Of a stretch of DNA of 64,000 nt, positions 1 through 12,454 are shown one piece after another. Within the stretch, counting starts at the first letter, position 1; each line of letters begins with the position of its first letter. The position numbers and the translations under genes are program-made. Source of the DNA: Telmatactis stephensoni (lineage: Eukaryota; Cnidaria; Anthozoa; Actiniaria; Isophelliidae); the NCBI GenBank assembly GCA_029948255.1, contig JALIZF010001346.1:183369-247368 (forward strand), written 5' to 3'. Under the pieces are notes generated by a model that saw only the letters and a list, made by a program, of their open reading frames with translations, was not told the DNA's origin and searched no databases.

Positions 1-462
1 AGACTTACATTGACTTCGGCGCCATATGGATGAGAACGGCGTTGCTTCAGTGATCCACTTTCAACTTCACTCGATGTTGTAAATGGCCTACTAAGCAGGT
101 CTTAATGCCAGTCAAGGTACTTGGTGTAAGGTCTGTTTTCTTGTTTGACTTAACTTTGGCGTAAAAACGGCGTAGAATATTATTCAACTCAATTGGACAT
201 ACAGTGTTTACGACTCAATTCGTCTCTTTGAACACCACTCTGAATTTTTTCCGAGTCCCCATAAAGTTTGATTTTTAGTATTTTTCGGAACTGACTGCCC
301 TTCAAGCTTGTTTAAATCTTCTTCCCCGAGTGCTGACGACTGATTTTTTTGTTCTTCTATCAATTCTTCTGCCATTTTTCCTTGATTTTGTAAACACAAC
401 TTGGGACTATGCAAGCTTGAAAACGGCGCCAAGCTTTTTGGCATTTGAGTGGTTTCCCTCAT
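1..462 (-). pseudogene. Crypton-derived tyrosine-recombinase-like gene, N-terminal fragment (QRICH1/ZMYM-like family)
   Basis: The open frame from 462 to 208 starts with MRETTQMPKSL and contains VPKNTKNQTLWGLGKNSEWC. This resembles the SAM-like N-terminal segment (pattern VPxxTkxxTxWgvxxFxxW) of the Crypton-derived DUF3504 domain of QRICH1, ZMYM and KCTD1-like proteins. After the stop at 208-210, readable pieces continue leftwards in other frames: an ELNNILRRFYAKVK-like stretch, then a TLTGIKTCLVGHLQ-like stretch. These are the next conserved blocks of the same family. At least one stop or frameshift breaks the copy, and it runs off the window edge. The family descends from tyrosine-recombinase transposons and is multicopy in cnidarians. 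No catalytic residues lie in the visible part, so activity cannot be judged. Family assignment is from motif memory. Confidence 0.55.
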
Positions 463-1079
463 TTCATTGGCTAAACAGATTATTTTCCCTTTTTCTTATT
501 AGCTGATGGCAGCGGGCTAAAATCTATTTTAGCCCGCAGATTTTCCCATTTTAGCCTGCAAAATGTGCCACAATGCCCTAGAAAGTTATAATAATACTCT
601 ACTTGTAAAAAGTAAATTAGAGTGGTCTTCGCTACACTGTCAAATGGTTACTAAACTAAACTAAGACTATTGTTAACCCTGACTATTTTGTAATATTTTT
701 GTTTTACAGTTTGATGAATACCACTTTAATATTCCACTATTGTTATTATAATTATTAGAGAAATCACATCACACCTTACTGTTAAGAGCAGTTGCTGTCA
801 TTCTAGTAGTTCTTATTTAGTGGCTATTTTAGACAGGTATAACCATAATAAGGTATTGTGTCTTTTGTACTTTCCTTTTCTTAGTCGACTAAATTCTGTT
901 TGCAAGCCACTAAGTATAAACTACATGTTAGAGAAAACTTTGTTTTTATTTGACAGATTTTAAAATTGTCAGCACTCTAATTAAAATTACTGTATCTGCA
1001 AAATGAACATTATTTTTAGATTTTAATTTTCATTTCATTGAACATCTATATATAACTGAAAACCTTTATTTTCATTTTC
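463..1079. other. Non-coding stretch between Crypton-like fragment and unit A transposase
   Basis: AT-rich DNA with no open frame I can assign. The missing 3' exons of the unit A transposase and a P2X7-like partner gene were looked for here and not found. Confidence 0.4.
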
Positions 1080-2976
1080 ATCCTTGTAAGGCTGGCCATG
1101 CATCTTTTAAATCCCTCAAGTTCCATGTGGTTTGATCCATTGACTTCATTGCACTAGGTAGAATATTTGCAAACATAACTCAGTGATAATTATAGTGATT
1201 ATTAGAATAAGTAGGATTAATAGTAGAAGTACCTGAACAAGTTGAATGTTTATTATCTTATTCTCTTCTAGTTCCATGATGGTGTAGCTCCTGTACTTGG
1301 CAGAGTGCCCCATACTGTCGCTTCTCCCATCGCCTCCCAACACCAGCTTTTTGTTCTTTAAACTCTCAAAAAGGGCTGTCTCTTTTCTAAACCACACATT
1401 GGACACAGTTTTGAGTAGGAATTTCTTTTGATGTCTGAAGAATGTTGTCAAGGATATTGTTTGGACACCACATGATGTGAGGACTCGTATGACTTTACTC
1501 GGAAGGGCACCAGCAAACAGGATTGAGGCTGATAGTAAGATATTCCCAGCAGGAATATTTCCCATCATTGGCTGGGATCTCCACTGAAACCTTTTGCCAC
1601 ATGTCTGGCATATTTGTAGTACAGAAATAAAAGAACCCACAACTTTTATCACTGGTGGTTTCACATTATATAATAGACATGTAAAACACACAATAAACAG
1701 CTGTATCAATGCTGACTCAAACACAATGAACTTTCTCTCTTTATGAGGGGGCTCATAAGTCAGGTCCCTAAAAAATACAAAACAACACCATTAAAATAAT
1801 TAAAATGAAATGCTGTTATTTTTTAAAACAATAAATTTCCAAATTTACCATTCATCATCAGAAGTGCTGTCTTGGGTTTGATACATATCTGCCTCTGAGG
1901 GTTCTGAGGGAATATATGACACATCAGATGTATCGCTGTACTCATCAGAACTGTCACTGAGCTGAACATTTGGTAATTCATCAGCATTCTGAGGTGTTGA
2001 TTTGGTTGCTAAGTTACATTGTGTTGCTTTATTTACAAAGACCTTTGCATTGGTTTGGCAACCTGTTTTATTAAAATGTAAGTGATGAGAATTTCATAAA
2101 TCATACTTAGGTATATACTGATATTAAAACTCAACTATCCATACAATCACCTTTGCTATGACCTAAAATCCTCGCCTGCAGTTTTACACTTCTCTTCTTT
2201 TGGACTAATGGCTGATCATCTTTCAGTTCCTTTTTCATTAAACATATGAACTAGTTAAATTTATATCTAAGACCTGGAGGAGAGGTATATAAATGGCCAC
2301 TTACTATGCAATGATTGTCTATGTTTTCACTTAGAGGTGATGCAAGGCATTGAATAGGACTTTCTGCTTGTTCTGTTTGAATTGGAATGTTTTCATTTTG
2401 GGCATATGGCTCCTTAGTAATATCTTCTAATATCTATTAAAACGTAAAATATTTCAGGAATCAATAAAACTGAATCAAGAGGCCTGGCATGCTCGTCAGT
2501 ATTACTGTCATTCATTAGTCTACAATTTTACTCTCTGTCTTTCTCTCTTTTCAAAAGCAGTTTGAGTTTGAGATGGTGTTTTGACTATTTGAGGGACTGC
2601 AATAGCATGTACAGTTGGGACTGCATCAGGTTTCAGTTGGTTTCTAAAAGAAACGAGAAGGACGTCCGCTTTGTAAAAATACCATAGCTATAATAACTGT
2701 AAGTACACCAAGAAAAATAGTTTTTGCTGAGAACGGCTTATATACTTACTGTCCTTGAAATCCAAATGACTTTCTGATGCCACTGTCAATGTAGTCGGAC
2801 TGGAGAAAATGCAAACTGCAGAGGTAGCTATGATTTGTTCTTTGCCAGTTTTGTCTCCAACTTTTTACAAACGTTCCCCACTGCTTTCTTATTTTTGGAT
2901 TCTTTGGGAATTTATGGAGACGTATATTTCCTTTTGGCTGCGAGTTGCAGCCTTGGGCTACACAACGCTTCGTCAT
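1080..2976 (-). pseudogene. THAP-domain DDE transposase, 5' half (unit A, Kolobok-like)
   Basis: Reading leftwards, exon 1 starts at ATG 2976 (MTKRCVAQGC) and encodes a THAP zinc finger with C-x4-C at the start and C-x2-H in CSLHF. A donor GTAAGT near 2750 joins in phase to an exon at about 2643 that completes the THAP end (LKPDAVPTV). A Ser/Asp/Glu-rich exon follows (about 2060-1850). The next exon (about 1770-1231) carries WRSQP, IPAGNILLSASILFAGA, a TFFRHQ block and GGDGRSDSMGHSAKY, whose Asp is the presumed first DDE acid. A further exon at about 1157-1080 encodes NEVNGSNHMELEGFKR. The blocks with the second Asp and the Glu, present in units B and C, are absent to the left, so this copy is truncated. 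Exon edges are approximate. Confidence 0.7.
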
Positions 2977-3062
2977 TTTACTAACTTTCTTGTGGATTGG
3001 CGTTGTGTCTTTTCTAATTTCCCGCCATTTGAGAAAGGCCGTCGTCTCACATCGTTCCACCC

Positions 3063-3070
3063 GTGACGTC
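3063..3070. promoter_or_regulatory. TGACGTCA palindrome upstream of unit A THAP exon
   Basis: A perfect CRE/ATF-type octamer about 90 bp upstream of the THAP start codon. The same octamer or its TGACGT core lies at equivalent places in units B and C and at 47147. Confidence 0.4.
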
Positions 3071-3256
3071 ACATCCGGTATGGCGGATTCACAATGCGAA
3101 GACCGTAAGGGCCAGTTTTCCAAGTCAAATTTTCGCAATTTAAGATATTTTTTTTTTATTTTTTTGAACTGCAGCGATTGCTTACAAGGTAAGGGGCATG
3201 TAAATACCGCTTTTTACAGACATGATTTATGGAGTCGGTTTCATGGCACTTGGTCT

Positions 3257-3260
3257 TTAA
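3257..3260. repeat. Possible TTAA right boundary of unit A
   Basis: TTAA lies about 280 bp upstream of the THAP ATG, a spacing like that in units B and C. The adjacent end reads inward AGACCAAGTGCC. No matching left end is in the window, so this is weak. Confidence 0.25.
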
Positions 3261-3962
3261 GTAAATTTTGTTGATCTCTAGGCTTACAATGGCTGTCTAT
3301 CTATCAGAAAGTTACGTGAAAACTATCAATGAATTCGGAATTTACATTTTCGAGCAGTTTTGGAGCAAATATACCGACGCACCTCATTGAAAACCAACCA
3401 TACTAAGCCCAGACTAACTCATTTTTTACCGTTCCGTTACCCCATTAACATTTGCAAAGAAAAACTTCACTACAAAATCAATTGGATCCGCCATCTTGGA
3501 AGAAAACCACAGGAACCCCAAGCTCGACATTTGAATGAATGAATATTATTATAAGACGTCCCTCCGCTTTCCAAGTTTAACACGGGCTCTGTCTTATTCT
3601 CTATTATCCAATCAAAAGTAAGGATTTTTTACAAGAAACAAAGATGGTGGACTAGAACAAAGGAAATACAACCATTATTGGTCCAGAAAATAAGTAGTTA
3701 TTTTGAGACACCGAAGATTGAAAGTACTGCAGATGAGTACTGATATATGTATTATTATATATTTATGGCAACAGAAGAGTTTTTTATGCTGGAATCGTTT
3801 GTATTAAGCAAAATATTGAATATAATGTAGTGCTATTTTTAAGAGAAAGGACACGAATAAAGGATAATAGAGGCTTTTTTCTCTTGTTGTTTACTTGATG
3901 TTCACTCTAATTACTCTTCAGCAGTCCTACAAATCAAGCATGCATATTAAATTGGTTAGATT
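3261..3962. other. Unassigned non-coding DNA
   Basis: No gene recognised. An open frame at 3360-3542 has no family resemblance. A GGCGCC site at 3965-3970 overlaps the start of the next gene. Confidence 0.35.
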
Positions 3963-5879
3963 TTGGCGCCAAACTCAAAACTTTGCAGTCTTTGCAGATT
4001 CATAATAATTATGACTGAAACTATTTCTTGTGGGTTTGGGAGGGTTTTCCTTTGGAAAACAAAACGTTTAGCTCTAGAAAATCTAAACAGAGAAAGTAAT
4101 GAAAGTAACACTAAATTGAGGATAAGGATTTTAGACGAACGATATAATCTTTTCAAAGAAAAGTTCAAACACTACGAGAGAATGCATCTTGATAGAGGTA
4201 AGGTTGCCTGTCCTATTAAAAACTTCTGCTTTATATCCGCAGCAATCTATATCTAGACCACGTCTGATTTTAGAACACAGCAGAAAAAAATAAGCCTCAT
4301 TATTTCTGTTGGCAGGTGATAGACCTTTCATGTCATTTCAAACACTTAATTTCAGTACCACTGCCATAGCATAGCAGTCACATTTGCATTTCTATTTGCT
4401 GAACATACTGTAACTACTCTATTTTGTCTCTAGCTTGATTTATCTAGCTTGCAAAGTGACTGTAGAAATGTAGGATTGAAATAAACTCATCATGTACAAA
4501 TAAAATTCTCCATATATGTTTTAAGGGCCAATGAATTGGGAAAAATCGCACTGATTTCAGGCTAATTTGTAAGTTTTGAGTATAGATGTGAACTGGCTAC
4601 CAATTTTTACCCTGAAAAAATTGAAGGTGATTTTATCATTTCAAAGGCTCTTTAAATTTATGCATGAAGTGACTTCATTATCATTCTTGTATACAGAGGC
4701 ATTAAAACTCAAATATGGAATCAATGGTCTTTTTATTCAATATTTAGATTTGACAATGAATATGCACCTACATGTATGTAGTGAGGCTCTCACAAGTGCA
4801 TCATAATTATATCCTTACATGTTTGTAATGTTTTTACATTATCAGCAACCTTCCTGAAAACATATAAGGTCATTGATGACAAATTTACTAATTGGAGAAA
4901 GAAAAATGACAAACAAGAGTATCTTGAAAACTTCTCGGAGGAATCCTGGGATAAATGTGCAGAGGGAAGAAAAAGAATGCATAAACTTTCCAAATGTGGC
5001 TGCTGTAGTGCACTAGTAACTGTGAAATTCCCTGTACAAAATGGACATCGTAATACTCTCAAAAAGCAAGAACCTTTCACTCAACTCAATATTGTGGCAA
5101 ATGATAACATTCCGAAACCTACAAGTACAATATGCAAGCCACTAGTAAAGGAAGTGAAAAAAATTGGCCAGACAATTTATAACAACTTTGAAAAAGTTTG
5201 TCAGGAGAATATTGGTAGATCCTTTGCAGATGTTATATGTTACGTTCCTGAAGCCCAGCTTGAAAAGAAAGTTTCTCCAACTGAAAGAAAGAGAAAAAAA
5301 CAGAAATGTTAAACTTCAATTTAAGAAAAGCGTCGAAAAAATGTGGCAGCAAAATGACGTCGATTCACATCTAGCGCAAAGAACATTGTTAAGAGCAAGA
5401 AACGTACAAAGGCTCAGTCAGTCTTTTAAATCAGTAGATGATGCACAAGAAAGAGTTACACAGAGAAAAGAAGACAAGTTAAAAAAGAAGCAACTGGTAT
5501 GTAGGGAAAACTGCACATCTTTTCTTTTTCTTTTTTATACTCAAAAACCAAAAAACTGCACATCATCAGTTGGATAGACATAATTAGATAATATAATTAC
5601 AACAGCTGTATATTAATGGAAAAAGGCTATATTTCCAAAGATTGCCCATGGGATATAAAATAGTTATTAATTATTTCACTCAATCTCATTGAATGTGATT
5701 TGATACATGTAGTTGTTAATAATTATGCACATCTATACTTTTATTCTTATGAATAATACAGTATACTTAATTAAACAACTCAGGATCTAATTTTATATTT
5801 ATATAACTTCTGATAATATTAATCTAATAGATTGTGAATAAATAGGAAGAATAGAACTACAATATTGAATAGTAATGAA

Positions 5880-6800
5880 TAAGCTTCATCCACGTTTGTA
5901 AATTTTTAATTTACCGAGCTTTCGTGCAATTTGCACATCTTCAGGGCAACTGAATATAAAAATTACAATTGTTTCATTTGTTTACAATTGTGCCTACACG
6001 AACTTACTTTCAACCAATAGAAAACAGCTAGTATATACGTAAGCAATCAAAACCTAAACGGAAACTATATGCGCACGCTATGCTCACTATGATTGAGAGA
6101 AATAATAGAAAAATATACAAATAGATAAATAAACAAATAAATAAATAGAATAAATAGGATAAAATGAACAATAGAATGAATGAATAATTAAATAAACAAA
6201 AGACTAAAATTAGGACTTAATGATAGGAGCATAGCACTCAGGGAGAACTCTCCCATTGTCCCTATTAAATATAGAGTTCTTATTCTTAGATATGAGGCAA
6301 GCCTCAGTCCATTTACGTTGATGCCATCGTTGTTCATTAGCGAGGATGGATATGTCATCCCAAGCCACACTGTGATTTTCTTTGTAGCAATGTTCAGCTA
6401 AAGCAGAATTTTCAAGTTTAGCTAACCTTACGCTGGTCTTATGTTCTCAGATCACAATCGGCGCATGGTATACCATAAACTACACCAGTTTTCTTCTCCT
6501 TGGGGATAACATCTTTAGGTCTTGATAACGACTTTCGTAGAGTGGACAAAGGCTTGACTACTGTTCTAATGCAATTGCTTCTCAAAACGCGTTCAATTCT
6601 CTCAGTAACACCTGATACATAGGGTAGAGTGGCGAACCCTTTCCATTCGATGTCATTGTCGTTGATACGTTGTTTAACTTTAGTGTGTTTCTTGAGGAAT
6701 GACTGAGGATAACCATTTCTTCGAAGCGCTTCGTTAATATGTTGGCATTCTTGAACTACAATAGTCTCAATATTATGCATAATTATATTCCTCAAAAAAG
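5880..6800 (-). mobile_element. Penelope-like retroelement, 3' fragment with GIY-YIG remnant
   Basis: Reading leftwards from about 6800, one frame has ECQHINEALRRNGYPQSFL and the start of a GIY-YIG endonuclease (TGVVYGIPCADCDLR). Near 6450 the frame shifts and resumes at RLAKLENSALAEHC, then WDDISILANEQRWHQRKW and NRDNGRVLP, the conserved C-terminal end of Penelope-like elements. The YIG and catalytic Arg segment between CDLR and RLAKL is missing, so the nuclease is dead. The reverse transcriptase is absent (5' truncation). The A/T-rich 3' untranslated region runs to about 5880. The element lies in a presumed intron of the decayed host gene. Confidence 0.75.
5912..5946 (-). ncRNA. Hammerhead-like ribozyme remnant of the Penelope element
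   Basis: On the minus strand the sequence reads CTGAAGA, a perfect GTGCA-AAT-TGCAC hairpin, then CGAAA and GCTCGG. This is the layout of the hammerhead core (CTGATGA, stem II, GAAA), which Penelope-like elements carry near their ends. The first box differs by one base, so activity is uncertain. Confidence 0.45.
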
Positions 6801-7856
6801 TAGATCGAAGATTACTGTATTATTCAGGGATAATAAAAGAGCATAGATCTGCACATTATTTACAACTTACTGTTCATTTCAGGAAATCAAATCACAATTT
6901 TCCAGTGAAAATAGTTATACTCATTTTCCCTGTTTTTTATGAGCTTAGCCCACATATCAAAATTATCAGCACACTTGGCATTCACTTTATCATAACCTAA
7001 GTTTTATTTCTTTCTGAAAAATATTTAGATCACAAAAGAATAAGAAGGATACTCAAGCAACCAGGTGTGTAGATTTCAGTCCCTGTCCCAAGAGCAAACC
7101 ATCACATTAAATCAGAAATTCAAGAAAGAGTGAATACAGGAAAGTATAACCTTGGTGTACCAGTTATTGAGACTACATACCAGAAGGCTGTTGTTACAAA
7201 AGAAGGAAAGTTTCAGCTCAATTCTTTCAATGTTTCTGTTAGAAAAATCCCCCTACTGGAAATTAGGAGAAAAACACTCGAAAAGGAAAAGGAATACCTA
7301 AGAATGAACACAGATGATCTTTATGAAACCCTTACAGAGAAAGAGGTTGATTCAAAACTGAAAGCATTTTACCCATGCAGTCTTGCAGAAAAAAAAAACA
7401 CATCTGAAGTCTATACAAAGGCATCGTCACTGAATGATCTGGCACGATCATTCTTCAATGGCAAACAGTGGTTTCATGCTCTTCCTAATTCGCCAACTCT
7501 ATGATCCAGCAGTTCATTTCACAAAGACAGAGTATCAAGAGAAAACACGAAAGAGCATTGACATTCAAGCTACAATTGAGAAACCCCATGTGTATATTCT
7601 AGCAAAATCAAGAGCAACCATGGAAGATCAGATGAAATTTGTGAGCACCAGACATGAATGTCTGAAGGATATGTCAGAGTCTTTAAGATCAGATGGTGTG
7701 GAAATAAAAGATGTGATGCGCCTTATGAACGGTGACAAACCAGCAGTTCAGTTCGAAAGTGGCAATCATAAGGGAGGGCACTACCCATGTCCAGAGTGTG
7801 ATGCTCAGATATTAATGGTAGATGATTATACCTATACCAAACATAGAACAGAACTC

Positions 7857-10160
7857 ACATCAATAAAAAAAATAAAAAATAAAAAAGTTTCTTGTTGATT
7901 TGAGAAATGTGCAATGGGATACTTCATTCATACATGAAAATGTGGATCAAGTCTGGGAGCACTGGAGTACACTCCTAAAGAATATTATGGATCAACACGC
8001 TCCAATCAAGAGAAAGTGGGTTCATAGTGACCAGCTACCATGGATAACTCCTTAAATTCAATGAGAAATTGCTCTACGGAACAGGTTGTTCAAATGTCAC
8101 AAAAGGAATCCATCACTAGTATCATGGCAGGCTTACAAAACTCAGCGCAACAAGGTTACATCTTTAAAGCACACTGGTGTCAAATAATTTTGTTAAAACA
8201 TTTCTGCTTCTAAACAACCTGGAATATTCTGGAAAAAAATGAAGCCACTTCTTCCTAACTCTGGTCAGAGGAGTAAGGAGAACATAATTCTTATTGAGAA
8301 CGATAAAGTCATAGCTGAACCCAAACCTGTTGCTGAATTATTGAATGACTTTTTTATTAACATCGCCGTGACTGATGCCTATAATGATACCGGTGACAAT
8401 TTCCTTGAGCATCCAAGTGTTAGTTCAATAGCCCAAAGACAGCCCATCGAAAACTTCACTTTCCAACCAATCAGCACTGGATACATACAAGGAATCCTAG
8501 ATCACCTTAACCCCAGAAAAGCTGTCAGTGTAGACGGTATCACACCTGGATTGCTGCGTCTGTCTGCTCCAGTTCTTGCCAAAGAGATCACTAAGTTGAT
8601 AAACTTCACCATAACCAGTTCCTGGCCATCAGAGTGGAAATCAAGTAACGTGACTCCAGTCTTCAAGAAGGACAACGACACACAGAAATCCAACTATCGG
8701 CCGATCTCCATTCTACCAGCGATATCTAAAATCTGTGAAAAAGTTTTGTACGACCAGATTTACGATGCTATACAACCTCATCTTTCTTTGAACCTATCTG
8801 GCTTCCTTAAGACTCAATCATGCTGCACTGCCCTCTTAAAGATGACTGAGGATTGGAGAGAAAGCCTTGACGACAGAGAAGCTGTAATTGCTGTGGCTGT
8901 TGATTTAAGCAAAGCATTTGACTCTATCAACCATCGATTGTTGCTTGCAAAACTACGAGCCTATGGCTTCTCCCAACCAGCATTAGATCTAATGACATCT
9001 TATCTCCTGGAAAGGAAACAGCGAGTCAGAGTCAAGGGTGTGGTTTCTAGCTACAGCACCGTCAAAACTGGCGTGCCACAGGGTTCTTTATTGGGTCCTC
9101 TTCTGTTCAATATCTTTATCAATGATGTAAACTACAGCGTCCCAAACGTCTCACTCAGACTTTATGCTGGTGATACCACAAGTTATGGTGCTGATGTCTC
9201 TCCAACTGTGCTGGAGTTTGTGGTCAACAAAGATCTGAAGACGTTATCGTCCTGGTTCAGAAGTAATCACCTGAATGTCAACAACAGCAAAACACAGGCA
9301 TTCTCAATTGGCCCATGCAAGTACGACTATGGACTTTATTTGGACAGCACTAAGATAGACATTACTAATAATGTTAAGATCCTGGGGGTAACCCTGGATA
9401 GTAAACTTAATTTTAAGATTCACATCTCTGAGCAACTTAAGAAAGCTTATGCTAAGGCTGCTGCTTTGAGGCGAATTAGAAGATCTTTGCCCATCGATAA
9501 GATGATTATGCTATACAAGGCGTTTATTCTTCCACACCTAGAATACTGTGGTCCTTTAATGCTAGGTTAAGGTAAAGTTCAAAGCGACCGACTAGATAAC
9601 GCTAATTATTATATTCTTAGATCTGTGTTAGGCTATGGTAAAACTGTTCCATATGAGCAGATATTAAGTACCGTCGAACTATCTAATCTCAAGAAACGAC
9701 GTATCTATCAGTCAATGGTATTACTCTATAAGAGTTTATATGGAGATGGTCCTCAGTATATAAAGAATCTTTTTAGCTTTAGAAAAACACATTATAATCT
9801 CAGGGGAGATGGATATAAGCTAGCTATACCTAGGTTTAACTTACTATGGAAGAAAAAATCATTTAGCTATATGGCTGCTAACGTTTGGAATAGTCTTCCC
9901 AACAAAGTTCATAATGCAGCGAGTCTAACTGAATTCAAAAGCAACCTTAAGAAAGCCATTCTTTAGATTCTTCAGTTCAATTTATTTTCTATAACTATTG
10001 ATAATTTCATACCATTTTTTTCTATATTATGTTTCCAAGTTATAATTAATTTATGTTGTTCACACACGTTCGTATTTTGAACGAGTTTCTAGCTCCTGGA
10101 CGATACGTGTTTAAATAAAAATAAATAAATAAAATAAAATAAATAAAAATAAAATAAATC
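7857..10160 (+). mobile_element. Non-LTR retrotransposon (LINE, CR1/L2-like), 5'-truncated, with target-site duplication
   Basis: The insertion is flanked by ACAGAACTC at 7848-7856 and 10161-10169, a perfect 9-bp target-site duplication. It ends in an AAATA-type tail (about 10111-10160). It contains the tail of the endonuclease/linker region, a reverse transcriptase and a C-terminal region, but no complete endonuclease, so it is 5'-truncated. It sits in a coding exon of the 3963-12113 gene. CR1/L2-like placement rests on RT motifs and tail style. Confidence 0.85.
8239..9966 (+). pseudogene. LINE ORF2 reverse transcriptase with mutated active site
   Basis: Reverse transcriptase blocks in order: KSSNVTPVFKKD, NYRPISILPAISKICEK, VAVDLSKAFDSINH (first catalytic Asp), TGVPQGSLLGPLLFNIFIND, then LRLYAGDTTSYG. 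The last should be YADD; here the first Asp codon is GGT (9169-9171), a likely A-to-G change at 9170, which should abolish polymerase activity. A stop at 9568-9570 is followed in the same frame by GKVQSDRLDNANYYI and, from 9625, the C-terminal 113 codons ending in WNSLPNKVHNA. A single nonsense change therefore splits the ORF. The copy is dead on both counts. Confidence 0.85.
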
Positions 10161-12297
10161 ACAGAACTCTTGAAGACAGAAAGAAGTTAGTACTCGCTGG
10201 TAAATTTGGACATAAAAAGAAAGTGGATCCTTTCAAGAACTTAAAAAAATCTGAAGTAATAAAGGAATTAAGAGCAAGAAAGATAAACACCAGTGGTGAC
10301 AAGAAAGAGCTTGACCGTTGACTCCAAGAAATACTGTGTGGAGCAACAAATGTCCCACCACTTCTAAGTGACACCCATCTCTCTGTGAAAGATCTGAACT
10401 TACAAGATTATGAAGTTTTATCATTTGAGCCGCTTCATGATACCATGAACCATATTTCAAACATGATTAAGGAACTGCCACTACATATTCAAGATCCAAA
10501 AGTGCTCATCACCACCAAGGAGGTAGTAGCAGTATTGTTCAATAAAGAAAAAGTCAGGGGGTAGATTACCGTCGTGCATTTTTGAAACTTGCAGCTGCCA
10601 TACTGGGTGATGTGTCACAGAATTTCACAGACCTTTTCCTAACTTTCATTGAAATGACAAAAGTGTTCTATGCACATGACGAGGAACGCTGCCCAAGGCA
10701 AATTCTATGGCTCTACAATCTGTCATGGCTACACAGCAGAGCAATTTCCAGAACACTATGTCCTCCCAAAGCTTTAACATACAGAAAGCTGTTTGGTACA
10801 TACTACCATGCTATAATGGACCACGCACCCCTCATTCAGCGTATTATCTGTCTGTGCTCAATAAATGCTGAGCAGAGAGAGCGTTGTTTTGACCAGATAG
10901 TTGACATCACGAATAAGCAAATTCAAGACCTGGCCTCAAATGCCTTTTTACATGTACAAGCGGAAGAACTGATAAAAGACTGATGAAGTGCAAGTGCAAG
11001 AAAGAGAAATAAAGAAGATTGCTTCTAGTTTGCCAAAGTTGGACACCTTGATTGTAGAAAAGGAGGTGATGCTTAGCCGTGCTAAAGAGTGGCAGGCACA
11101 CTAAATGCAGATTGCCAACTTTCTAGTCCCAGGCCCTGGTGTATGGTGGGAATGGAAGGATGGTGGTGTGGAGTTTTTTGATTCACCAGCACAGCCACAC
11201 TCAAGACCAGATGGTCCTACTTTACATCACTTCAGATCAAGTTCCATTGAAAAAGAACTTTCATTTATGAAAGAGTGTTGGCTTAGATGCTGCAATGAAG
11301 GAATAGAGCTTCCTTTGTATAAGAGATTTGATGATGATGGGAAAACAGTCTTTGTGAGAAAAGAGATTGAATTACCTGCAGGTGAACAAAGAGCAAGAAG
11401 TGGCAATGAAGAGATGGAAGACCACTCTATAGAAAGAAATGAAGATGATTCAGTAAGCAGTGGTGACGAGTGCGAGGAAGACCAGTTTGTACAAAACAGT
11501 GATGATGAAGAGCAAGAAGACAATTCTGTGAGCAGTGATGATGAGCACAAGGAAGACCATTGTGTAGAAAACTGTGATGATGACGAAGATCAAGATGATG
11601 ATTACGTGAGCAGTGATTGCAAGCATGGGGAAGAAGATAAAGACCACACTGCAAGTTGTGATGAAGCAGACATGGATGATAGCAGTGGAGAAATTACCCA
11701 AGGTAACACTCTGATTCAAATGGATACAACTGATTCAGGAAATAAACTGCCAATGAAAAAGCGTGATGATCAAGAAAGTACCTGTACCATAAGCAAAAAA
11801 CAATGCACACAAAGAATCCTAAAACCAAGACAGCTAAGGCAATCCAAATGGTAATTCGCAGGCAGCAGGAAGTAGAACACTTTGACAACATGAAGTATGG
11901 CGTGACATATAACCCTCAATCAAGATATTACATTGACCGATACGAAAGGTCACAGGCTAATGTCCAAGTGTTGATACTTAAGGCCTATACAACAATAGCT
12001 ACAGACATTCAAGCTTGGGACAAAGCATTTTTTGAACAAATGGTTTGCTTCCAACAAATGAAGACTATCACAGTGACAGTACCATCATTGAACTCTTCAA
12101 GAGGAAAAAAATAGCCAACCAATTACTTAAATCATGGAACATGACAGTTCAACTGTACTAGAGTACATTAGATTTGGCAACTGAGATTTGGCAACCATAT
12201 TTTGACTCTTTGAGATATCCAGAAAGACAAAATTTGGGACAACATGTATCACAACATCATTATGACTATATTGATGATAGAGTAATTAGGCATGAAG

Positions 12298-12454
12298 AAT
12301 TATTTGTGTTGAGTTTGTTGTCTCTGATTCTATTACTAGGACGTTTTGGTCACTAAGCTGTGACCTTTATCAGCCATGGTGAAATGGCTACCAAAAGGTC
12401 CTAGTATAAGCATATCTTATAGAATAAGAGACAACAAACTCAAAACAAATAATT
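12298..12454. mobile_element. Foldback MITE (imperfect inverted repeat)
   Basis: Left arm AATTATTTGTGTTGAGTTTG and the complement of the right arm AATTATTTGTTTTGAGTTTG pair over roughly 60 bases, including TACTAGGAC. The loop is short. No clear target duplication was found. Confidence 0.6.

Larger units (their letters stand above)
3963..12113 (+). pseudogene. Decayed multi-exon gene of unknown function with SAP-like motif, interrupted by LINE and Penelope insertions
   Basis: Coding pieces on the plus strand: exon 3963 or 4011 to 4197 (basic and helical, donor GTAAGG); 4846-5496 (KCGCC; frameshift near 5311; donor GTATGT); 7029-7856; then, after a LINE, 10161-12113. Removing the LINE and one copy of its 9-bp duplication rejoins the reading frame at HRTEL|LKTERK. 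Beyond it lies VIKELRARKINTSGDKKELD, like a SAP DNA-binding helix pair. Later come YRRAFLKLAAAILG, RQILWLYNLSWLHSRAI, PGPGVWWEWKDGGVEFFD and GPTLHHFRSSS, then an Asp/Glu/Ser-rich tail (about 11400-11700) in degenerate repeats. Breaks include frameshifts near 5311, 7480 and 10560 and stops at about 10319, 10981 and 11102. I recall similar repetitive, uncharacterised cnidarian proteins but know no function. It may itself be a mobile-element gene. Confidence 0.6.

Noticed and set aside
11227..11719. Antisense open frames rich in Ser, His and Leu
   Set aside because: They are mirror images of the acidic GAT/GAA-rich tail on the plus strand.
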